Shown in pieces: positions 1 through 8,639 of a DNA stretch of 64,000 nt (position 1 is the stretch's first letter; each line of letters opens with the position of its first letter). The translations under genes and the position numbers were made by a program. Source of the stretch: an uncultured Eubacteriales bacterium (GTDB lineage Bacteria; Bacillota; Clostridia; Christensenellales; Borkfalkiaceae); contig CASELQ010000003.1 of the NCBI GenBank assembly GCA_949288785.1, forward strand, positions 62,001 through 126,000. The letters run 5' to 3'. The notes beneath the pieces were generated by a model. The model ran no database searches. It was not told the DNA's origin and saw nothing but the letters and a program-made list of their open reading frames with translations.

Positions 1-1
1 C

Positions 2-811
2 TCGCCGGATGAAACAGTAAGAGAGTTCTGGATAAATCACGGAAGAGCGTGCGTTAAGATCTCGGAATATTTTGCTAAAGAAACGGGTATTCCCTGCGTA
101 ATGAATATCTGGACGGGAGACGGGTTAAAAGACGTACCCGCCGACAGGTTGGGGCCGCGCCTTCGCTATAAAGACTCTATAGATAAGATATTGGCAGATT
201 ACGATAAAAATCTGGTTAAGCCGTGTGTTGAAAGTAAAGTTTTCGGTATCGGCGTGGAGAGTTATACGGTCGGGAGCGCCGAATTTGCCCTTTCCTATGC
301 GGCGAAAAAAGGCTGCCTGCCCCTTATGGATAACGGGCACTATCATCCTACCGAGTATGTTTCGGACAAAATATCCGCGCTGCTTGCCTTCTTCCCGGAG
401 ATTGCGTTGCACGTAACCCGCCCGGTTCGCTGGGATTCCGATCACGTTGTGGCGTATGACGATGAAACGCGGGAGATAGCCAAGGAGATAGTGAGAAACG
501 ACGCGATAAAAAGAGTTTATATAGCGCTTGACTATTTCGACGCCAGCATAAACAGGATAGCCGCATGGACCGTTGGCGCAAGAAACATGCAAAAAGCCCT
601 TATGTACGCAGTCCTTCAACCGAATAGGCGCCTTAAAGAGTTGCAGGACGCAATGAATTATACAGAACTTTTCGTCTTGCAGGAAGAACTTAAAATGCTG
701 CCTTACAGCGATATTTGGGAGGAATATTTAAGGCGGCAGGGCGTGCCGGGCGACGAATGGTTCGATATTGTGAAAAAATATGAAAAGGATGTTCTGTCCA
801 AGAGAAAATAA
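2..811 (+). CDS. rhaA: L-rhamnose isomerase, C-terminal part (5' end outside window)
   Basis: Catalyses L-rhamnose to L-rhamnulose, the first step of cytoplasmic rhamnose catabolism. The frame is open from base 2, so the N-terminus lies upstream of the window; about 269 residues remain of a family usually near 420. Family signatures are visible: WTGDGLKD, the DNGHYHPTEYVSDKISA stretch and HVTRPVRWDSDHVV, which carry metal-binding His/Asp residues in characterised RhaA enzymes. The C-terminus looks complete. A class II aldolase gene follows after 30 bp with a good ribosome binding site, as expected for a rhamnose operon. Identification is firm; only truncation by the window edge limits it. Confidence 0.95.
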   Translation, partial: SPDETVREFWINHGRACVKISEYFAKETGIPCVMNIWTGDGLKDVPADRLGPRLRYKDSIDKILADYDKNLVKPCVESKVFGIGVESYTVGSAEFALSYAAKKGCLPLMDNGHYHPTEYVSDKISALLAFFPEIALHVTRPVRWDSDHVVAYDDETREIAKEIVRNDAIKRVYIALDYFDASINRIAAWTVGARNMQKALMYAVLQPNRRLKELQDAMNYTELFVLQEELKMLPYSDIWEEYLRRQGVPGDEWFDIVKKYEKDVLSKRK

Positions 812-841
812 AAGTTTACTTTTTAGAGTTAAGGAGCTGAC

Positions 842-1867
842 ATGAAAGACACTATAAAAGAACTTATAGAAATATCTCAATATGCCGGTTGCCGTGCCGA
901 TTACACGCAGGGCGGCGGCGGCAATACTTCGGTCAAAAACTACGAAAAGGGTATAATGCTCATAAAGGCATCCGGGTATCGGCTAAAAGATATAGACGAG
1001 ACAACCGCGTTTGTAGGGGTGGATCTGAAAAAAATATCCGATTACTATAACAGCGTAAATACTTCCGTAAAAAAAGATTACGAAAAAGAAAGTGCGGCGG
1101 TTTCGGCGGAATCGGTAATAGATCTGCCGGGGATAAAAACTTTAAGACCCAGTGTGGAAGTCGGTTTTCATTCTATACTTAAACAATACGTAATACACAC
1201 TCATTCGGTTTTTGCTAACATTCTCACTTGCAGCAAGGAGGGCGAAGCTATCGCAAAGGAAATTATTTCCGGCAAAGATTACGGCTTTATCTTCCTTCCG
1301 TATATAAATCCCGGGTTTGAACTGACGCTCGCCATGAAGCGCGGCATAGAAAAGTATGAGGCGGAAACGGGAAGATATCCCGAGGTCATTTTCATGAAAA
1401 ATCACGGACTTGTGATAAATGCAGACAGTGCCGCCCGCGCAATAAACCTTCATACCGACGTAAATGAAAGCATAAAGAAAAAATTCGGGTTAGAGGGGTT
1501 TGAGAAAGTTACGCTTATTCCCGAAAACAGCGGCTATATGTCCGCCACGGAAATTATATCGGACTTTATGAAGGGGAATAATCTCGATAAAGAGTATCTC
1601 GATAAATATCCGCTTTATCCGGATCAGCTGGTATACTTAAACAATATCCTTGCGCACTCTCCAGATACGCTTATAGTAAAGGACGGAAAAGTTTTTTATA
1701 ACACCGATATAAAACAGGCAACCACTTTAGAAGAAACGCTTGCCGCTTATCTGTTCGTGATAACAAACGTAAAAAAAGCGGGGCTTACTCTCGCCATAAT
1801 GAACGAGCAGGAAGTTTACTTTATCAATCACTGGGAAGCCGAAAAGTATCGCCGTTCGGTTAAATAG
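842..1867 (+). CDS. Class II aldolase/adducin family protein, probable rhamnulose-1-phosphate aldolase
   Basis: A 341-residue class II (zinc) aldolase. The expected zinc ligands are visible as HTH at residues 119-121 and the His of KNHG near residue 188; GGGGNTS near residue 25 is the family's phosphate-binding loop. By position after rhaA it most likely cleaves L-rhamnulose-1-phosphate to dihydroxyacetone phosphate and lactaldehyde. It is longer than E. coli RhaD (about 274 aa) and looks more like the aldolase half of the RhaE-type fusion enzymes, without the dehydrogenase half. The start follows AAGGAG at a good distance. A strong terminator hairpin follows the stop. The family is certain; the substrate is inferred from context. 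Confidence 0.8.
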   Translation: MKDTIKELIEISQYAGCRADYTQGGGGNTSVKNYEKGIMLIKASGYRLKDIDETTAFVGVDLKKISDYYNSVNTSVKKDYEKESAAVSAESVIDLPGIKTLRPSVEVGFHSILKQYVIHTHSVFANILTCSKEGEAIAKEIISGKDYGFIFLPYINPGFELTLAMKRGIEKYEAETGRYPEVIFMKNHGLVINADSAARAINLHTDVNESIKKKFGLEGFEKVTLIPENSGYMSATEIISDFMKGNNLDKEYLDKYPLYPDQLVYLNNILAHSPDTLIVKDGKVFYNTDIKQATTLEETLAAYLFVITNVKKAGLTLAIMNEQEVYFINHWEAEKYRRSVK

Positions 1868-1874
1868 TATTTTT

Positions 1875-1910
1875 GCGCCTGTCTTTGTCAAGACAGGCGC
1901 ATTATATTTT
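1875..1910 (+). terminator. Rho-independent terminator of the rhamnose operon
   Basis: An 11-bp stem, GCGCCTGTCTT pairing with AAGACAGGCGC, closes a 4-nt loop and is followed by an AT-rich tract (attatatttt). It begins 8 bp after the aldolase stop codon. Confidence 0.85.
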
Positions 1911-1933
1911 ATAAATAATTGAGAAAGATATAA

Positions 1934-3956
1934 ATGCAGAGAATACTACCGGCATACCCGCTTTGGGTGATCGATCCGATGTTTTCCGTATAGGCTAATA
2001 CGGATGAACTTAATAAAGGAAATACCGTATTCTGGTCAGGGGCACAGAAACGCGTCTACGGTTTTGTGCGTTTTAATGGAAACGCTTATTCTTTCATGGG
2101 GATTAAGGGCGGCATACTGCCGCTTACTCAAACGAGCGTAAATATAAGCGCGTTTTCTACGGATTATACTTTTTGTTGTAACGAATTTGAACTGAAAATA
2201 CGGTTTATATCGCCATTAACACCTGATAACCCGGAAATAATGTCCTGTATGCTACACGCAATACGAAGTAATTCCCGCCGCGGGTATAACGGTAAACGAG
2301 TTTTCAATAGCCTTGGCAATGGACGAAGAGTTTTGTTACGGTACGGAACCCGCACCAGTAACCGGGGGAGTGCTTGCCCTGAACGACTATGAAGCGGCGT
2401 ATTTTACGCGGTCAAGAAATCTTATTTTATCCGAGGTTCGAGATTCCGTTGCTCCGGATTGGGGAGATATATACATTGCAGGTGAAGAATGTTGGCTGGT
2501 AAGCGATTCCGGCATAAACCTTTATACTTCCGAAGGAAGATGTGAAAACATCCGTAAAAACTTTGAAAGGTTTTATATTCTGTGTATTAACCGCTCTCTC
2601 AAAGGCTATATGATGACGGGGTATGACGATAAAGTGTCGGTTTTCTATTTCGGTGAATGGCTTAAATGTTATTTTTTCCGTAACGGAAAGACTATTGTAG
2701 ACGCAATGAACTTTTCACGAGTAAATCACGATGCGATTTTAGCAACATTCGAAATGTTTGACCGCGAATTAAAGGGGCAATGTCAAAAAATCGGTAAGGA
2801 TTATTATATTCTGTGCTGTGCCGCTTTAAGACAGGCGGCAGGAGCGCATAAACTTGTGGAGAACGGCAATGGCGAATTGCTTTTCCTTTCGAGAGAAAAC
2901 AATTCAGGAGGGTTTATAGGCACGGTAGACGTGAGTTATCCGTCGATTCCGCTGTTTTTGCTTTATAATCCCGAACTCGTAAATGCAATGATAAGGGGAA
3001 TTTTCCGTTTTGCCGAAATGCCGGTTTGTTCCTTTGATTTTGCCCCGCACGACTTGGGCGCATATCCTTGGTGTTCGGGGCAGCTATACGGCTTATCCGA
3101 TAAAAACGGAAAATACTTCTGCGGTTCGCTTTTTCCCGCCGAAGCGCCGGTTACGCCTCAGTTTCCTTATATTATGCCTGCGAAAAACAATGTTTACGAT
3201 TTTAACGGTCAAATGCCCGTGGAAGAATGCGGAAACATGCTTATTATAGCGGCGGCCGCGGTTGTTGCGGGTGCCGATCGCTCGCTTGTCAAACGCAGTT
3301 TCGGAACTTTGAAAAAATGGGTTAAATACCTTGAAAAATACGGTTTGCAACCTGAAAATCAGTTGTGTACCGATGACTTTGCGGGGCACCTTGCCAATAA
3401 CGTAAATTTATCCATAAAGGCTTTGGTAGGCATTGAAAGTTTTTCAATAATATGTAAGACTTCGGGAAAAGATGAACTTGCAGAGGATTATTTTCACCGT
3501 GCGGAGCGTTTTGCCGAACAAATCAAGGAATTTGCGGGAAAAGACGTGATGCCGCTCGCTTATAAAATGAAAAACAGTTATTCGGTTAAATATAATATTC
3601 TGTTCGATAAGCTGTTCGGATTCAATCTGATAGGTAAGGAAATATGCGAGCGGGAAACCGATTATTATATCACAAAGAACAAGCGGTTCGGCGTACCGCT
3701 CGGTAATAGGGAATCGTATACTAAGGCAGATTGGATATTATGGGCCTCTGCCATTACTGACAATCGGAAAAAGGCTGAAGAACTGTATAGTCCCGTATTG
3801 CGTTATCTTAAAGAAACGCCTACGCGCGTACCATTCGGGGACTGGTATTATTCCGACCGCGGCGATATCGTTCATTTTATTAACCGCAGCGTTGTCGGGG
3901 CGGTATTTGCTCCGTTGCTTAAATTAAGCGGAAAAATGAAGGTTAATTGGGAATAA
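1934..3956 (+). pseudogene. Disrupted glutaminase-like (DUF5127/DUF4965/DUF1793 family) protein
   Basis: The intact part from 2313 onward (547 codons) resembles GtaA-type glutaminase-domain proteins: CTDDFAGHLANNVNLSIKA near residue 350 of that part and WGDIYIAGEE earlier are typical. The real N-terminus lies upstream: ATG at 1934 gives MQRILPAYPLWVIDPMFSV, a typical family start, but codon 20 is TAG (1991-1993). The same frame then continues sensibly to IMSCMLHA, where homology switches to another frame at about 2249-2262 (YEVIPAAGITVNEFSIALAMDEE). The gene therefore carries one in-frame stop and one frameshift. These could be true decay or assembly errors. Family members are usually 650-850 aa and often exported, but no signal peptide is visible here. 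Confidence 0.75.
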
Positions 3957-4063
3957 ACAGTTGTATTGAGCGATAACCAGTCGATATTTTTTTCCGGCAT
4001 AAGTTAGCACTTTTAAAAGGATCGTGTATAGCACAAAGATAATAATACGCCGTTATAGTTTGT

Positions 4064-4089
4064 CGGCTTGCCCTTTTACGGGCAAGCCG
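4064..4089. terminator. Bidirectional terminator hairpin
   Basis: CGGCTTGCCC pairs with GGGCAAGCCG across a 6-nt loop (10-bp stem). It sits between the converging glutaminase-like pseudogene and the aldose epimerase gene. The + strand side is followed by an AU-rich but not pure-U tract. Confidence 0.7.
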
Positions 4090-4115
4090 AAGTTTATATA
4101 TTATATCAGGTAATA

Positions 4116-4997
4116 TTAAAAACTTACCGTTATATCGAAACTGAATATATAACTTTTTCCGTCCTTTAAATGTATCATTTCGTTTTTATCTGCAAAATCG
4201 TCTACCTTGCCCTCAAAACCGGGTATACCATGCCAGGGCTCAATACATATAAACGGCGTATCGTCGGCATAGGTCTGCCATACGCCCAGGTGCGTTACAT
4301 CGCTGTAACTGACTTTAACCCATCTTGTGCTTTTATCCGACTTCAATGTTAAACTGCCGTCTTTTGCTGAAAAGAAAATAGCGTCCTGAGAGAATAAGGA
4401 GTGATTTAACCTCAGTATTTTATCGTTTTCAAGCGGAACATATTCATCTTTACCAAGATATAGTCCGCTGTCGGCAAGCAAAATTTTGGTGCGCTTTTCG
4501 GCCTTGTCAAATTCAAGATAATGGTCGGTAAAGTTTAATCCCTTTTCTAACGGTACGTTAAATCCGGGGTGCCCGCCGACTGAGAATAAAAGATCATCTT
4601 TGCCGGTATTTATAACCGTAAACTTGGTCTCTAAAGAATTATCTTTAAGCGTATAGGTCAGTTTTAAAACAAAGCCGAAAGGGTATTCCGCCTGGGTCTC
4701 ATCGGAATCATGCAGTTCGAAAACGATTTTATCCGACGTGTGTTCGGCAACGCTGAATATGCTTTTTTTTGCAAAGCCGTGCAGGTCCATATGATACTCC
4801 TTGCCCATAAAAGTATATTTTTTATCCTGCAGTCTTCCACATATGGGGAAAAGAATTATGGCGCTGTCTTCCCAGTATCGGGAATCGCCCGGCCAGATAT
4901 ATTCAAAACCGTCTTTTTTACTGCAAAGAGATTTCAACTCCGCACCCTTGTCCGTGAATTTTGCTTTCAGACGCTCGTTTTCAAGATAATAAAACAT
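4116..4997 (-). CDS. Aldose 1-epimerase family protein (LacX-like)
   Basis: A 293-residue galactose-mutarotase-fold protein that probably interconverts alpha and beta anomers of a sugar or sugar phosphate in the cytoplasm. The GGHPGFNVP motif near residue 150 contains the family's active-site His, and CIEPWHGIPG near residue 250 contains the catalytic Glu region. The length matches LacX/YihR-type epimerases. The start codon is preceded by GAGGTG. The pyrophosphatase gene lies 49 bp upstream on the same strand, so the two may be co-transcribed. The family is certain; the sugar specificity is unknown. Confidence 0.85.
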   Translation of the reverse strand: MFYYLENERLKAKFTDKGAELKSLCSKKDGFEYIWPGDSRYWEDSAIILFPICGRLQDKKYTFMGKEYHMDLHGFAKKSIFSVAEHTSDKIVFELHDSDETQAEYPFGFVLKLTYTLKDNSLETKFTVINTGKDDLLFSVGGHPGFNVPLEKGLNFTDHYLEFDKAEKRTKILLADSGLYLGKDEYVPLENDKILRLNHSLFSQDAIFFSAKDGSLTLKSDKSTRWVKVSYSDVTHLGVWQTYADDTPFICIEPWHGIPGFEGKVDDFADKNEMIHLKDGKSYIFSFDITVSF

Positions 4998-5006
4998 AAA
5001 ACACCT

Positions 5007-5549
5007 CTATTTAGCCGTAAGAGAATAAAGATTTTTTTTATAACTTTCCATTGATGAAGCAATTATTTTAACAGCTTCGTTCCTGTCCGCAGTAACGTCC
5101 ACGGTTGAGGCTTTTCCTTCAAGTTGCTTATAAACGCAAAAAAAGTGGCGCATCTCTTCAAAGATGTGAGAAGGAAGATCGGAAATATCCTTATAAGTAT
5201 TGTAATTGGGATCCGCAAAGGGTATGGCAATAATTTTTTCATCCATGGCGCCGCCGTCGTTCATCACGATGACGCCTATCGGATAACATTCCACAAGACT
5301 CATGGGAACAAGGCTTTCCGAACATAAAATCAGCACGTCAAGCGGATCGTTGTCGGCGGCAAGCGTATGCGGAATAAAACCGTAATTTGCGGGATAATGC
5401 GTTGAAGTATATAAAATTCTGTCCAACCGTAAAAGCCCTGTTTTTTTGTCCATTTCGTATTTTTGCTTGGAGCCCTTGTTAATTTCAACTACTGCAATAA
5501 AATCTTCGGGGGTAATGCGACTGCTTTCGATATCGTGCCAGATGTTCAT
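5007..5549 (-). CDS. ppa: Inorganic pyrophosphatase (family I)
   Basis: Hydrolyses pyrophosphate to phosphate in the cytoplasm, pulling biosynthetic reactions forward. This 180-residue soluble family I enzyme shows the metal-binding core DNDPLDVLIL and the substrate-site segments EINKGSKQKYE and YPANYGFIP. A longer frame reaches 5621, but ATG at 5549 (MNIWHDIE) is preferred because AGGA lies at proper spacing and it matches the usual length. The gene precedes the aldose epimerase on the minus strand. Confidence 0.92.
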   Translation of the reverse strand: MNIWHDIESSRITPEDFIAVVEINKGSKQKYEMDKKTGLLRLDRILYTSTHYPANYGFIPHTLAADNDPLDVLILCSESLVPMSLVECYPIGVIVMNDGGAMDEKIIAIPFADPNYNTYKDISDLPSHIFEEMRHFFCVYKQLEGKASTVDVTADRNEAVKIIASSMESYKKNLYSLTAK

Positions 5550-5624
5550 AAAAAAGTCCTTTTTTTTTATTTTATCACAAACCGAGTTTTTTTTCAAGCG
5601 ATTATATTTTAAGAGCGGCATTAT

Positions 5625-5653
5625 TTGCTCTTTTATATTTTATCTGTTATAAT
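5625..5653 (+). promoter_or_regulatory. Candidate sigma-A promoter of the Sfp-like gene
   Basis: TTGCTC (5625-5630), 17-bp spacer, TATAAT (5648-5653). The ATG at 5661 is 7 nt after the -10 box and there is no Shine-Dalgarno sequence, so the transcript would be leaderless or nearly so. The -35 box is weak. Confidence 0.5.
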
Positions 5654-5660
5654 ATAATTA

Positions 5661-6254
5661 ATGTTAAAAGTCTTTTATGCCGATACGGCAAAATTGCCTT
5701 TACCTGATTACGGGCGCATATATTCTGTCGAACGCAGAGAATATCTGCAAAGCATTACCGATGCAAAAAACGCTGCGCAAAGTTATCACGTATGGCTGCT
5801 TTTGCAGTGCGCGCTTGATAGGGAATCGGGAGATGCAGAGAAGTACAATTTTTCGGTAACGGAAAACGGCAGGTGGGTGTGTACGAATGCGCCTCTTTTT
5901 TTCAGTCTTTCGCATTCCGAAAACGCTGTGGTCGCGGCTCTTTCTTCATGCGGTGCCGTCGGGGCGGATGTAGAGGTTATCGGCGACAGAATATTAAAAC
6001 TTGAAAAGAAGTTATTAAACTCGGCAAAAGAGGAAAAAATATTCAGAGGCTTAACGGGGGATGAGAGAAAGGTTTACCTTACTTCTCTTTGGTGCGATAA
6101 GGAGAGTAAATATAAGTTTGGCAATAATTATGTCTGGCATAATAAACCAAAATTTCATCATAAAATTATTGAATTATCTGAAAATAAGCAATATTTCGTA
6201 TCGGTCTGTTCCGAGGCGGAAATAGACGTTTTTGAAAAATTGTTACCGGAATAA
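5661..6254 (+). CDS. 4'-phosphopantetheinyl transferase, Sfp type
   Basis: Transfers the phosphopantetheine arm from coenzyme A to a Ser of an acyl or peptidyl carrier protein. Both family motifs are present: FSLSHSENAVVAALSSCGAVGADVEV around residues 80-107, with the Mg-binding GADVE, and LWCDKESKYKF near residue 160 (the W..KE...K motif). At 197 aa it is shorter than Sfp (224 aa). It may be the organism's only carrier-protein activator or serve a secondary pathway; no carrier-protein gene lies nearby. There is no ribosome binding site, and a TATAAT box lies 7 nt before the ATG. A Mrp-family ATPase gene follows immediately. Confidence 0.85.
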   Translation: MLKVFYADTAKLPLPDYGRIYSVERREYLQSITDAKNAAQSYHVWLLLQCALDRESGDAEKYNFSVTENGRWVCTNAPLFFSLSHSENAVVAALSSCGAVGADVEVIGDRILKLEKKLLNSAKEEKIFRGLTGDERKVYLTSLWCDKESKYKFGNNYVWHNKPKFHHKIIELSENKQYFVSVCSEAEIDVFEKLLPE

Positions 6255-6275
6255 ATAATGTTTAAGGAGATAAAT

Positions 6276-7094
6276 ATGAGTAACGAAAATTGCACGCACG
6301 ATTGTTCTTCGTGCAAGGAAGATTGCGCAGAGAGGAACGCAATACCCAAGGAATCGCTTAACGAGTTTTCAAAGGTTCGCAAAGTAATAGGCGTAGTAAG
6401 CGGCAAAGGCGGAGTGGGAAAGTCTATGGTAACCGCGCTTCTTGCCACCGCATCTTCCCGAATGGGAAAATGCACCGCCGTTTTAGACGCCGATATTACA
6501 GGCCCCTCCATTCCGAAGTTGTTCGGAATTACCGAAAAAGTAACCTCGCCGGACGGTAAACACATAACCCCCGCGGAGAGTGTGAGTGGCATTAAAATAA
6601 TTTCAATTAATCTTTTGCTCCCCGATGAGACAGAACCCGTGGTTTGGAGAGGTCCCATAATTGCAGGCACTGTAAAGCAGTTCTGGACTGACGTTATATG
6701 GGGCGACGTTGACTATATGTTCGTTGATATGCCTCCGGGAACGGGGGACGTGCCGCTTACGGTATTTCAAAGTCTGCCTGTTGACGGTATAATCGTTGTC
6801 GCATCGCCGCAAGACCTTGTTTCCATGATTGTTGCCAAGGCGGTGAAAATGGCGCAAATAATGAATATTCCCGTGCTGGGGATAGTGGAAAACATGTCTT
6901 ATCTTACCTGCCCGCATTGCGGAAAAAAGATCAATTTGTTCGGGGAAAGCCATATAGACAAAACGGCACGGGAGTTCGGGATTAAAAACGTATATAAACT
7001 TCCTTTGGACCCTGCGCTTACTGCGCTTGCCGACGGCGGGAAGATAGAGGAAGCCGATTATAATCTGCTTTTAGACCTTTTCAAGACTCTTTAA
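6276..7094 (+). CDS. Mrp/NBP35 family P-loop ATPase (Fe-S cluster carrier)
   Basis: A ParA/MinD-like ATPase that in characterised relatives (ApbC, NBP35) carries and transfers Fe-S clusters. The 272-residue protein has a short Cys-rich N-terminus (CTHDCSSCKEDC, residues 5-16), a deviant Walker A GKGGVGKS near residue 47, and a late CPHC motif near residue 215 that forms the bridging cluster site in dimers. The start at 6276 is preferred over 6258 because AAGGAG lies 7 bp upstream. The gene is close behind the Sfp-like gene and may be read with it. Confidence 0.9.
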   Translation: MSNENCTHDCSSCKEDCAERNAIPKESLNEFSKVRKVIGVVSGKGGVGKSMVTALLATASSRMGKCTAVLDADITGPSIPKLFGITEKVTSPDGKHITPAESVSGIKIISINLLLPDETEPVVWRGPIIAGTVKQFWTDVIWGDVDYMFVDMPPGTGDVPLTVFQSLPVDGIIVVASPQDLVSMIVAKAVKMAQIMNIPVLGIVENMSYLTCPHCGKKINLFGESHIDKTAREFGIKNVYKLPLDPALTALADGGKIEEADYNLLLDLFKTL

Positions 7095-7215
7095 GCCGCA
7101 GCGAGCTGTTTAATGATTTTTATCTATACGATAATATTGTCCGAATTTTTAGTAACAAAATGAGTAAAATCTAACAAAAGACAGAAAACTAAATAAAGAA
7201 AAACGCACTGAGGTT

Positions 7216-7291
7216 TGGCAGGGGAGACGCGACTCGAACACGCAACCGGCGGTTTTGGAGACCGCTGCTCTACCAATTGAGCCACTCCCCT
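7216..7291 (-). tRNA. tRNA-Trp (anticodon CCA)
   Basis: On the minus strand a full cloverleaf can be drawn: acceptor AGGGGAG/CTCCCCT, a D arm containing GGCTCAATTGGTAGAGC, an anticodon stem GCGGT/ACCGC with loop CTCCAAA (anticodon CCA, Trp), a T arm with GTTCGAGTC, discriminator G and an encoded 3' CCA. It is 76 nt long, with its 5' end at 7291. It lies in the gap between the Mrp gene and proC, opposite in direction to both. No clear terminator was seen after it. Confidence 0.95.
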
Positions 7292-7348
7292 AAAAGCATA
7301 TTGATTATATAATAAATATAAGTTTTAGTCAAACAAAAAGAGGTATAT

Positions 7349-8158
7349 ATGGAAAAGAAATTTAAATTGGGAGTAATAGGCGCGGGTTTTATGTCCGGTG
7401 CTATTATAGACGGGGTTATTTCTTCCGGCGCAATCTCGCCAAATCAGATAATTGCCAGTGATATCAACAATACCGCACTTGACAGAATGAGTAAAAAAGG
7501 GGTTTCCGTAACAGATAAAAACAGCGATATATTTCTAAATTCGGAGTACGTATTGCTTGCCATAAAACCCCAGTCTTTTAAGGATATAGGGGTAATGACC
7601 CGGTCGGAAGAGAATTTTAAAATCATATCCATAATGGCGGGCGTGCCCAAAGCAAAAATAAAGCGGTATTATCCCAATGCAGCCGTTGCGCGCTGTATGC
7701 CAAACACTCCGTGTTCTGTAGGTTACGGAGCTGTGGGAATAGACGCTTCGGATTTTACTGCCGAAAAAGACGCTGAATTTGTAAAAACTCTTTTTTCCTC
7801 TTTTTCCAAGGTCGTTTTTCTTGATGAAAACATGCTGAATGTCGTAACGGGAGTAAGTGGCAGCGGCCCCGCCTATTTTTATCTTTTCCTCAAAGGTATA
7901 ATAGACGCTGGTATAAAGAGAGGGCTTTCTCCGGAAGCGGCAAAACTGCTTGCCTGCAATACCATGATAGGCAGCGGAATTATGGTGCTCAACAATCATG
8001 ATAAATCACTCGATGAACTGATAGATGCCGTTTGCAGCAAGGGTGGCACTACAATTGAGGCTATAAAAGTTTTTAAAGAAAACGGTCTTACGGAAACGGA
8101 GGATAAAGCCGTTGAGGCGTGTATAAAAAGGGCTGCCGAACTGGAAAAAGAAGTATGA
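7349..8158 (+). CDS. proC: Pyrroline-5-carboxylate reductase
   Basis: Last step of proline synthesis: reduces 1-pyrroline-5-carboxylate to L-proline with NAD(P)H. The 269-residue cytoplasmic protein opens with the Rossmann motif GVIGAGFMSGAI and contains the ProC signature around residues 160-245 (VSGSGPAYFYLFLKGIIDAG, then GGTTIEAI). An AGAGG ribosome binding site precedes the ATG. The stop overlaps the start of rnhA (ATGA), so the two are translationally coupled. Confidence 0.95.
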   Translation: MEKKFKLGVIGAGFMSGAIIDGVISSGAISPNQIIASDINNTALDRMSKKGVSVTDKNSDIFLNSEYVLLAIKPQSFKDIGVMTRSEENFKIISIMAGVPKAKIKRYYPNAAVARCMPNTPCSVGYGAVGIDASDFTAEKDAEFVKTLFSSFSKVVFLDENMLNVVTGVSGSGPAYFYLFLKGIIDAGIKRGLSPEAAKLLACNTMIGSGIMVLNNHDKSLDELIDAVCSKGGTTIEAIKVFKENGLTETEDKAVEACIKRAAELEKEV

Positions 8159-8598
8159 AGAAAGTGGATATTTACACCGACGGTGCTTGCAGCGGAAACC
8201 CCGGCAAAGGCGGGTATTGCGCAATACTGATATATAAGGGAACGGAAAAGATAATAAAAGGCAGCGAAAGGGAAACTACAAACAACCGAATGGAGCTTCT
8301 CTCCGTAATAAAAGGGCTGGAAGCACTTAAAGAGCCGTGCGACGTAAGCGTTTACAGCGATTCGCAATATGTTGTAAGCGCCTTTTCGGAAGGCTGGCTG
8401 GGCGCCTGGAATGAAAACGGCTGGAAAACTTCGCAAAAAAAAGAGGTAAAAAATATAGATCTTTGGCAGAAATTACTTGAACTGACAAAAAGGCATGCCG
8501 TGCGGTTTATAAAAGTAAAAGGACATGCCGATAACGAATATAACAACAAATGCGATAAACTTGCCGTGGAAGAGTATAAAAAACTGCAGGATATTTGA
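8155..8598 (+). CDS. rnhA: Ribonuclease HI
   Basis: Cleaves the RNA strand of RNA-DNA hybrids. The 147-residue protein carries the metal-binding residues of the family: DGACSGNPGKGG (first Asp), the Glu of NNRMELL, SDSQYV (Asp) and GHADNEYNN near the end (final His/Asp). The ATG at 8155 overlaps the proC stop, and this start gives the standard family N-terminus KKVDIYTDG. Confidence 0.95.
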   Translation: MKKVDIYTDGACSGNPGKGGYCAILIYKGTEKIIKGSERETTNNRMELLSVIKGLEALKEPCDVSVYSDSQYVVSAFSEGWLGAWNENGWKTSQKKEVKNIDLWQKLLELTKRHAVRFIKVKGHADNEYNNKCDKLAVEEYKKLQDI

Positions 8599-8613
8599 TT
8601 TTTACGGATAACT

Positions 8614-8633
8614 TTATATTACGGTAATATAAT
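8614..8633 (+). promoter_or_regulatory. 19-bp palindrome overlapping a -10 box before the VTT-family gene
   Basis: TTATATTAC-G-GTAATATAA (8614-8632) is a perfect odd-centred palindrome. It overlaps TATAAT at 8628-8633, which lies 6 bp before the ATG at 8640. It could be the operator of a dimeric regulator. No good -35 box is seen, and no Shine-Dalgarno sequence precedes the gene. Confidence 0.5.
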
Positions 8634-8639
8634 ATAAAT

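Noticed and set aside
125..619. 164-codon open frame antisense to rhaA.
   Set aside because: Shadow of the conserved rhaA frame; no start signal and no recognisable protein.
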